A DNA stretch of 9,492 bases from an uncultured Peptococcaceae bacterium (GTDB taxonomy: Bacteria; Bacillota; Peptococcia; Peptococcales; Peptococcaceae). The notes below the pieces were generated by a model. That model was not told the origin of the DNA. It saw only the letters and a program-made list of their open reading frames with translations, and ran no database searches. Each line of letters starts with the position of its first letter. Positions within the stretch are counted from its first letter, which is position 1. This document shows, in pieces, positions 5,202 through 9,492 of the stretch. Location of the stretch: NCBI GenBank assembly GCA_900553245.1, contig USCP01000060.1:1-9492 (forward strand), given 5' to 3'. The translations under genes and the position numbers were made by a program.

Positions 5202-7210
5202 TACATGAAGAAATTCATACCTTGATACACAATAAAGGATACAATATATGCAAATAAGCATTGATATGCCACTGCAAAGGCAGTCCATTTAGCACTCATC
5301 ATTTCGCGTCTAATGGCACCAATCGCTGCAAAGCAAGGTGCACAAAGAAGATTAAAGAGCATATAGCTCATCCCTGCTGCTGGACTAAAGAAAGATTGAA
5401 TTTGTCCAATCAAACTTGGATCCGCTTCAGTCCCATCACCGGTTGCGTGGAAAATAACAGCAAGTACGGAAACAAGGTTTTCTTTTGCCACCAAACCACT
5501 AATGGTACCGGCAGTAGCCTGCCAACTTCCAAGGCCAATTGGCGCAAAGATTGGTGCAATCAAGCCGGAAATAGCTGCCAAAATAGAATGTTCCGGATCT
5601 ACAGCATCCAAGCTCCAGTTATATCCACTAATAAACCAAATTACAGTGGAACATACGAAGATGACTGTCCCAGCCTTTACAATGAAGGCTTTCGCTTTTT
5701 CCCACATCATTGCCATCACATTTTTAAATTTTGGCATACGATATTCAGGAAGTTCGATAATAAACGGCGCCGGATCACCCTTAAAGGCCTTGGTCAACTT
5801 AAGGATAATACAACTTACAATGATTGCCAAGATACCAATGAGGTAGCAGGCAGGCGCAAGCCAAGGTTGATCCGGGAACAATGCCCCTACGAATAAAGCA
5901 ATAATCGGTAATTTCGCTCCACATGGCATAAAAGTGGTTGTCATAATAGTCAAGCGACGGTCTTTTTCGTTTTCAATAGTACGGGTCGCCATGATTGCCG
6001 GCACACCGCAACCAGTCCCGATAATAAACGGAATAAAGCTCTTCCCAGAAAGGCCGAAACGTCTAAATGCGCGGTCCATGATGAAAGCCACACGACTCAT
6101 ATAACCACAGCCTTCCAAAAATGAAAGGAAGAAGAATAAAATCATGAGCTGTGGAACGAAACCAAGCACTGCACCAACACCGGCAATGATACCATTGATG
6201 ATTAAGTCGATGAGGAAGTCGGCTGCACCAATGCTTACTAAGAAGGTCTCAACACCACCGGACACCCATTCAAAGAATGCCCCTACCCAATCAATAGTAT
6301 AAGTCCCAATAGTAGAAATAGATACATAATACACCGCAAAAAGTACTGCTGCAAAAATCGGGAGTGCCAACCATCGGTTCGTCACGATGCTATCAATCTT
6401 ATCCGTGAGCGTCACTTCATCCTTTTGCACCGGCTTTTTCATTACTCTCGGCATCACATCCGCTATATAATCATAGCGACCGTTTGTGATCAGGGTTTCA
6501 GTATCATTATCAAGTTCATCTTCAAGGGCCTGGAGCTTCTCTTCAAGTTTTTCTTTGCCATCCCCCACAAAAGCATCATCAGAATAAATGCGCTCATCAC
6601 GTTCAAACAATTTAATCGCATAATAACGTGCTGTTTCCTTATCAAAGCGCATGCTCTTGATAATATCACTAAGCATGGTTTCTACCGGTGCCTCAAATGG
6701 AATCGGTCTAGGAATTGTTTTCTTTTTAGCAGCTTGAAGTGCTACATCAATCAGAGCGTCAATGCCCTTACGCTCTAACGCAGAAATTTCAACCACCGGC
6801 ACGCCACCAAATTTTGCGGAAAGCAATTTCGTATCAATACGAATACCACGTTTTTCCACCAAGTCCATCATATTTAAAGCAATGACCATTGGCGTATGTG
6901 TTTCCATCAACTGGGTGGTCAAATACAGGTTACGCTCTAAATTGGTCGCATCTACAATATTGATGATGGCATCCGGACGCTCATTCATCATATAATCGCG
7001 ACTTACCACCTCTTCTAAGGTATACGGGCTTAATGAATAAATCCCTGGTAAGTCTACAATAACAACGTCATCATGTCCTTTTAATCGGCCATCCTTTTTT
7101 TCAACAGTAACGCCCGGCCAGTTTCCGACATGCTGACGAGAACCGGTCAATTCGTTAAACAAACTGGTCTTCCCACTATTCGGATTCCCAGCTAAAGCAA
7201 TATTGATCAT
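5201..7210 (-). CDS. feoB: Ferrous iron transport protein B (GTPase-permease)
   Basis: FeoB imports Fe(II) across the cytoplasmic membrane, mainly under anoxic conditions. The 669-aa protein has an N-terminal G domain with P-loop GNPNSGKTS (8-16), switch I around WPGVTVE with Thr35, DLPG (53-56) and NMMD (113-116), and G5 near SALERKG. A charged helical linker (about 165-270) acts as the guanine-dissociation-inhibitor-like region. The membrane part follows, with two Gate-type repeats and the conserved FeoB core GTGCGVPAIMATRTIENEKD and TFMPCGAKLPI. A second Gate ends near LLCAPCFAAIGAIRREM. All expected blocks are present, so the gene looks intact. The start at ATG 7210 follows GGAGG at 6-nt spacing. 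It lies 62 nt after feoA and 42 nt before the Cys-rich accessory gene. The length is slightly short for FeoB because no C-terminal FeoC-like or cytosolic extension is present. Confidence 0.97.
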   Translation of the reverse strand: MINIALAGNPNSGKTSLFNELTGSRQHVGNWPGVTVEKKDGRLKGHDDVVIVDLPGIYSLSPYTLEEVVSRDYMMNERPDAIINIVDATNLERNLYLTTQLMETHTPMVIALNMMDLVEKRGIRIDTKLLSAKFGGVPVVEISALERKGIDALIDVALQAAKKKTIPRPIPFEAPVETMLSDIIKSMRFDKETARYYAIKLFERDERIYSDDAFVGDGKEKLEEKLQALEDELDNDTETLITNGRYDYIADVMPRVMKKPVQKDEVTLTDKIDSIVTNRWLALPIFAAVLFAVYYVSISTIGTYTIDWVGAFFEWVSGGVETFLVSIGAADFLIDLIINGIIAGVGAVLGFVPQLMILFFFLSFLEGCGYMSRVAFIMDRAFRRFGLSGKSFIPFIIGTGCGVPAIMATRTIENEKDRRLTIMTTTFMPCGAKLPIIALFVGALFPDQPWLAPACYLIGILAIIVSCIILKLTKAFKGDPAPFIIELPEYRMPKFKNVMAMMWEKAKAFIVKAGTVIFVCSTVIWFISGYNWSLDAVDPEHSILAAISGLIAPIFAPIGLGSWQATAGTISGLVAKENLVSVLAVIFHATGDGTEADPSLIGQIQSFFSPAAGMSYMLFNLLCAPCFAAIGAIRREMMSAKWTAFAVAYQCLFAYIVSFIVYQGMNFFM

Positions 7211-7272
7211 TGTTTCCCTCCAATCTCACGCTCAATCATTAGCCTTTGCTAACTCTCGGGCAAAAAAACAAC

Positions 7273-7500
7273 TTATTTTACAAAGATATGCGCTGCCTCA
7301 TCCTTACGAATAGATAGCTCATAGCCGCGAACAGTAATCTCAATAGGATCTCCTAGCGGCGCCACTTTTCTAAAAGTCACCATAGTCCCACGAGTTAATC
7401 CCATATCCATCAAGCGACGCTTTAATGCCCCTTCTGCATCAACGCGTACCACCTTTCCCTGTTCTCCCGGAGAGAGAGCCTTCAATTGACGTTCAGTCAT
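7273..7500 (-). CDS. feoA: FeoA, SH3-like partner of FeoB
   Basis: A 75-aa cytosolic protein with the FeoA SH3-like barrel: leading strands around GEQGKVVRVDAEGALKRRLM, the family turn DMGLTRGTMVTFRKVAPLGDP, and closing strands IEITVRGYELSIRKDEA. FeoA is required for full FeoB transport and is thought to act on its cytosolic domain. An upstream extension of 36 codons is open in frame, but it overlaps the preceding gene and lacks FeoA sequence. ATG 7500 has AAGGAGG at 7-nt spacing and is the clear start. It begins 16 nt after the stop of the longer FeoA-domain gene, and the ribosome site lies in that gap, consistent with coupled translation. Confidence 0.93.
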   Translation of the reverse strand: MTERQLKALSPGEQGKVVRVDAEGALKRRLMDMGLTRGTMVTFRKVAPLGDPIEITVRGYELSIRKDEAAHIFVK

Positions 7501-7516
7501 TATATTGCCTCCTTTT

Positions 7517-7813
7517 TTAACCGCGCACCGTGATACGCTTTGCCAAGTCATCGCCAATCGCAATTTTAACGCCTTTAACGGTGACAATAATATTGCCGTT
7601 GCGGGCACTTGTTACCTTCACTTTTTCACCGGCAACAAACCCCAAATCAGCCAAATGTTTTTTTGTCTCATCCTTACCGGAAACCTTCTCAACCACATAT
7701 TCCGCATTGGCCTCGGTACGATTCAACGGCAGACGCAACCCTTGCATCATCAACCCACCATCATTCACACGGTGGCCAAATACCATTCCGATTCCCATTT
7801 GCATATTAGACAT
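7517..7813 (-). CDS. FeoA-domain protein with N-terminal extension
   Basis: A 98-aa protein whose residues about 32-98 form a second FeoA-type SH3-like domain. It shows the ETKKHLADLGFVAGEKVKVT turn, then GNIIVTVKGVKIAIGDDLAKRITV. The first 30 residues are an extension rich in Met and Gly (seven Met between 1 and 24, with GHRVNDGG in the middle). This is not typical of a bare FeoA; it may be flexible or may bind metal through Met and His, which is speculation. The start at ATG 7813 follows a weak AAGGA at about 10-nt spacing; Met4 or Met6 could also serve. The gene opens the feo operon. Tandem feoA genes before feoB occur in several anaerobes, and a role as a second FeoB partner or as a regulator is plausible. 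Confidence 0.85.
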   Translation of the reverse strand: MSNMQMGIGMVFGHRVNDGGLMMQGLRLPLNRTEANAEYVVEKVSGKDETKKHLADLGFVAGEKVKVTSARNGNIIVTVKGVKIAIGDDLAKRITVRG

Positions 7814-7852
7814 CGTTTCTCATTCCTTCCGGTAAAGTTTATTATCAATTCG

Positions 7853-7895
7853 AGTTAGTCTTATCTAACCCTTATTCAGTTTACTATAGCTAACT
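7853..7895 (-). promoter_or_regulatory. Pair of related dyads over the feo promoter, possible metal-regulator operators
   Basis: Reading the minus strand, GGTTAGATAAGACTAACT (7870-7853) contains the perfect arms GTTAG and CTAAC. AGTTAGCTATAGTAAACT (7895-7878) is an imperfect version agreeing at 12 of 18 positions. The second covers the -10 and part of the spacer, and the first sits just after the predicted start. The TTAG-N6-CTAA shape recalls DtxR/IdeR/MntR-type boxes more than a Fur box. Repression by an Fe- or Mn-sensing regulator is an inference. Confidence 0.45.
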
Positions 7896-7906
7896 TATAT
7901 TGTCAA
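7878..7906 (-). promoter_or_regulatory. Promoter of the feo operon
   Basis: On the minus strand a consensus -35 TTGACA (7901-7906), a 17-bp spacer and -10 TAAACT (7878-7883) place the start of transcription near 7872. The leader before the first feo ATG is about 58 nt. The element is embedded in two dyads described separately, as expected for an iron-regulated promoter. Confidence 0.65.
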
Positions 7907-7960
7907 TACGTCGGTTCAAATAAATTAGCAAGAGCTTACTTTTTATACCTTCTTTCCAAA

Positions 7961-7990
7961 AAAATAGCCAAGCGCAAAATTGCGCTCGGC
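7961..7990 (-). terminator. Rho-independent terminator of the nadE unit
   Basis: On the minus strand GCCGAGCGCA pairs with TGCGCTTGGC (7981-7990 with 7967-7976, one G-U pair) around a tetraloop-sized loop, followed by a T-rich tract (7954-7964). It starts 9 nt after the stop of the small membrane protein gene and precedes the feo promoter. Confidence 0.88.
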
Positions 7991-7998
7991 CATTCTCT

Positions 7999-8208
7999 TT
8001 ACTTCTTAGGAGCTCTGTATAATGGATTTGGTTCGGATTTCTTTTCCGGAGTAAAAGCCTTGATAAAGAACAATACACCACCAAATACAAAGCACATTGC
8101 AATAATCCCCATAATACCATGGGCACCAAAGGTATAGGCTGCGAAAAAGCCAAACCCAATGGCAATCATCAGGAGTGCTAAAAGCACATTTTTCCACTTT
8201 TTGCTCAT
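7999..8208 (-). CDS. Small two-helix membrane protein, unknown function
   Basis: A 69-aa protein not recognised as a named family. A short basic N-terminus (MSKKWKN) leads into two hydrophobic helices, about residues 8-29 (LLALLMIAIGFGFFAAYTFG) and 31-53 (HGIMGIIAMCFVFGGVLFFI). They are joined by a very short turn, so it should be a membrane hairpin. The tail is charged and Pro-rich (FTPEKKSEPNPLYRAPKK). Basic residues at both ends suggest both termini are cytoplasmic. I preferred ATG 8208 over an ATG six codons upstream, because AGAGGG lies between them and nothing resembling a ribosome site precedes the upstream one. It follows the HTH gene by 45 nt and ends at a terminator, so it is probably the last gene of the nadE transcript. 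Confidence 0.75.
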   Translation of the reverse strand: MSKKWKNVLLALLMIAIGFGFFAAYTFGAHGIMGIIAMCFVFGGVLFFIKAFTPEKKSEPNPLYRAPKK

Positions 8209-8253
8209 TGTTAAATTCCCTCTCATTGTTGAATTAAAATTATAAAAAACTGC

Positions 8254-8868
8254 TTAGCGTTTCATACGCTTTTCTTTTTCTTTTTGCAATTTTTTTTGTA
8301 CTTTTTTAAGCTCACGACGTTTTTTATATAAGCCAATCAATTGCACCGCTTCACTCACACCGTTTCCGGCATTTTCAATAAGCTCACCCAGCTGAGTTTT
8401 AACTGTCTCGTGTTTATTGACCCAGTCAAACTCGTCGTCGAGATCTTCCTGTACCGCTTCCATTTGCACGGCAACATCGTCAGCATCACAATCGTGAATG
8501 GATGCCTCCTCTTGTGCGTCAGCCATTGGAGCATTTTTTTCAACAACCGGCGCTTCAGATATCTCCGCGCTTACAATGGTTTTACTCTCAGCGACGTCCT
8601 TCTGCACTTCTGCCACAGCGGTCTCTTCAGACATATCTTCTGTTGCTGCTAACGCCTTCTCATCAGAGGCATCAGAAGCAACAACCTCTACATTCTCTAC
8701 CATCGTTGCCGACTCAGCTTGTTCTTCACTTTGCGAAATCCAACGTCTCAAGGTGCTATAACCGATTCCCAGCTCTGCCGCACACGCCTTGATGGTCATA
8801 TCAGAATGAGTTTTACAATACTCAATGGCATTTTCCTTAAATCCTTCTTCGAATTTTTTTCTTGCCAT
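8254..8868 (-). CDS. IS3/IS911-type HTH domain fused to acidic linker and basic helical tail
   Basis: A 204-aa protein. Residues 1-46 resemble the N-terminal helix-turn-helix of IS3-family OrfA transposase proteins: RKKFEEGFKENAIEYC, then MTIKACAAELGIGYSTLRRW with the recognition helix at the end. Residues about 47-148 are very rich in E, D, A, V and S, with almost no aromatics, and are likely disordered. Residues about 150-204 are helical and end in a strongly basic stretch (YKKRRELKKVQKKLQKEKEK). No OrfB/DDE integrase, frameshift window or inverted repeats are seen. The gene is instead packed 2 nt after the nadE stop, with its GAGGA ribosome site inside the nadE 3' end. It looks like a transposase DNA-binding domain recruited for another role, perhaps regulation or nucleoid binding. 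Function unknown. Confidence 0.85.
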   Translation of the reverse strand: MARKKFEEGFKENAIEYCKTHSDMTIKACAAELGIGYSTLRRWISQSEEQAESATMVENVEVVASDASDEKALAATEDMSEETAVAEVQKDVAESKTIVSAEISEAPVVEKNAPMADAQEEASIHDCDADDVAVQMEAVQEDLDDEFDWVNKHETVKTQLGELIENAGNGVSEAVQLIGLYKKRRELKKVQKKLQKEKEKRMKR

Positions 8869-8870
8869 AA

Positions 8871-9492
8871 CTAGTTCCTCTCTGTCTTATGCGTATAAAT
8901 ACCGGCAATATCATCCGCTAAAATTGGAAGTTCCGAATCAAACATCGGAATCCCCAAGAATTTAAAACGGCTCACGCGATGCAAACGATCAATGGATGGA
9001 CGCACATCCTCCGGCACCTTTCCAAAGCGGATATACTCATTTAAAGTATCATAAGTAAACCCTAACACATCTTCATCCGTTTTACCAGTTAGCCCATCAG
9101 ATGGTGGTTTTAAAATATAACGTTCTTCTAAGCCAAGCGCTCTTCCCAGTTGAATTACTTCATCAGTGGTAAGCATTGCCAACGGAGAAAAAGCACCGGC
9201 CGTATCGCCATACATCGTGGCATAGCCAACCCAGTCTTCGGATAAATTGGATGTATTCACAACAACTGCATCCAGGCTCTGAGCAACCGCATAGAGTACA
9301 GTCATACGCACGCGCGGTGGCATGTTCAATGTTGTTTGACGGCTAATTTCATCAAAAAACGGACATCCACCCAGCAAGTCATAAAAAGCACCTGTAATAT
9401 GCTCAATATTCAAGGTTTCGTGCTTAATATCTAAAGCCTTGCACAATCCTTGCGCATATTCAATGTCATTTTGTTTCCCATCTATAGTAATG
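8871..9492 (-). CDS. nadE: NAD+ synthase, C-terminal part (5' end beyond window)
   Basis: NadE makes NAD+ from deamido-NAD+ with ATP and ammonia (or glutamine), the last step of NAD synthesis. The frame is open to the right edge with no start codon needed: a TTG at 9446 is an internal Leu, and the codons upstream of it continue without a stop. The visible part contains the family blocks MPPRVRMTVLYAVAQ, VVNTSNLSEDWVGYATMYGD with TAGAFSPLAMLTTDEVI, and LKPPSDGLTGKTDEDVLGFT. These bind ATP and deamido-NAD and form the dimer. The P-loop SGG-DS lies outside, so whether a glutaminase domain is fused cannot be seen. The NTSNLSEDWVGYAT wording matches the clostridial/Negativicutes form rather than the E. 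coli form. The TAG stop at 8871-8873 is 2 nt before the HTH gene, so the two are surely co-transcribed. Confidence 0.95.
   Translation of the reverse strand, partial: ITIDGKQNDIEYAQGLCKALDIKHETLNIEHITGAFYDLLGGCPFFDEISRQTTLNMPPRVRMTVLYAVAQSLDAVVVNTSNLSEDWVGYATMYGDTAGAFSPLAMLTTDEVIQLGRALGLEERYILKPPSDGLTGKTDEDVLGFTYDTLNEYIRFGKVPEDVRPSIDRLHRVSRFKFLGIPMFDSELPILADDIAGIYTHKTERN

Noticed and set aside
5261..5896. Plus-strand 211-codon open frame opposite feoB
   Set aside because: It lies entirely over conserved FeoB membrane core sequence, and its composition (Cys, His, Asn, Thr) is that of an antisense shadow.
7501..7608. Upstream extension of feoA to position 7608
   Set aside because: It overlaps the preceding FeoA-domain gene in another frame, has no FeoA-like sequence, and the ATG at 7500 has an excellent ribosome site.
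8254..8868. A complete IS3-family insertion sequence
   Set aside because: Only the OrfA-like HTH is present; there is no OrfB, no terminal inverted repeats and no target duplication, and the gene is tightly embedded after nadE.
9444..9446. TTG at 9446 as the start of nadE
   Set aside because: The frame continues open upstream to the window edge, and the family's P-loop region must lie further upstream, so this is an internal Leu codon.

Overview
Every gene seen in this 9.5 kb window lies on the minus strand, so transcription runs from right to left. The organism looks like a moderate- to low-GC Bacillota: purine-rich Shine-Dalgarno sites of the AAGGAGG type, near-consensus TTGACA/TATAAT promoters and stem-plus-U-tract terminators. 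The clostridial-type NadE ending, the EF-G2-type GTPase and the feoA-feoA-feoB-Cys-rich membrane protein cluster would fit an anaerobe of the Negativicutes (Dialister/Megasphaera-like). That placement is inference, not something the sequence proves.

Layout from the right edge, in the direction of transcription. (1) The 3' part of nadE (NAD+ synthase, cut by the window edge) runs, with a 2-nt gap, into a gene for an IS3/IS911-type transposase helix-turn-helix fused to an acidic linker and a basic helical tail. A 69-aa two-helix membrane protein follows, and a terminator (7961-7990) ends this unit. (2) A ferrous-iron uptake operon has its own promoter overlain by two related dyads. It encodes an N-terminally extended FeoA-domain protein, a classical FeoA, FeoB, and a small Cys-rich FeoB-associated membrane protein, and ends at a strong terminator (4909-4949). 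(3) A 300-aa, mostly helical coiled-coil protein of unknown function. (4) An EF-G-like (FusA2-class) translational GTPase with its own promoter and a terminator at 1691-1726. (5) trmO, which methylates t6A37 in tRNA. (6) A separately promoted acyl carrier protein gene that is interrupted by 34 extra nucleotides and is out of frame as written, followed by a terminator. (7) The 5' end of pta (phosphate acetyltransferase), cut by the left edge.

The feo genes form one functional set: cytosolic FeoA-type partners, the GTPase-permease and a Cys-rich membrane accessory. The remaining genes are mainly housekeeping (NAD synthesis, translation and tRNA modification, lipid carrier, acetyl-CoA/acetyl-phosphate exchange), with two unrecognised proteins between them.

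The most surprising point is acp. Removing exactly 34 nt restores a perfectly ordinary 78-aa acyl carrier protein, with no sign of decay on either side of the insert. This is either a very recent lesion, an assembly artefact, or, less likely, a sequence bypassed during expression. No CRISPR array, tRNA, rRNA, complete insertion sequence or phage gene was seen, and no stretch over 300 bases lacks a gene.
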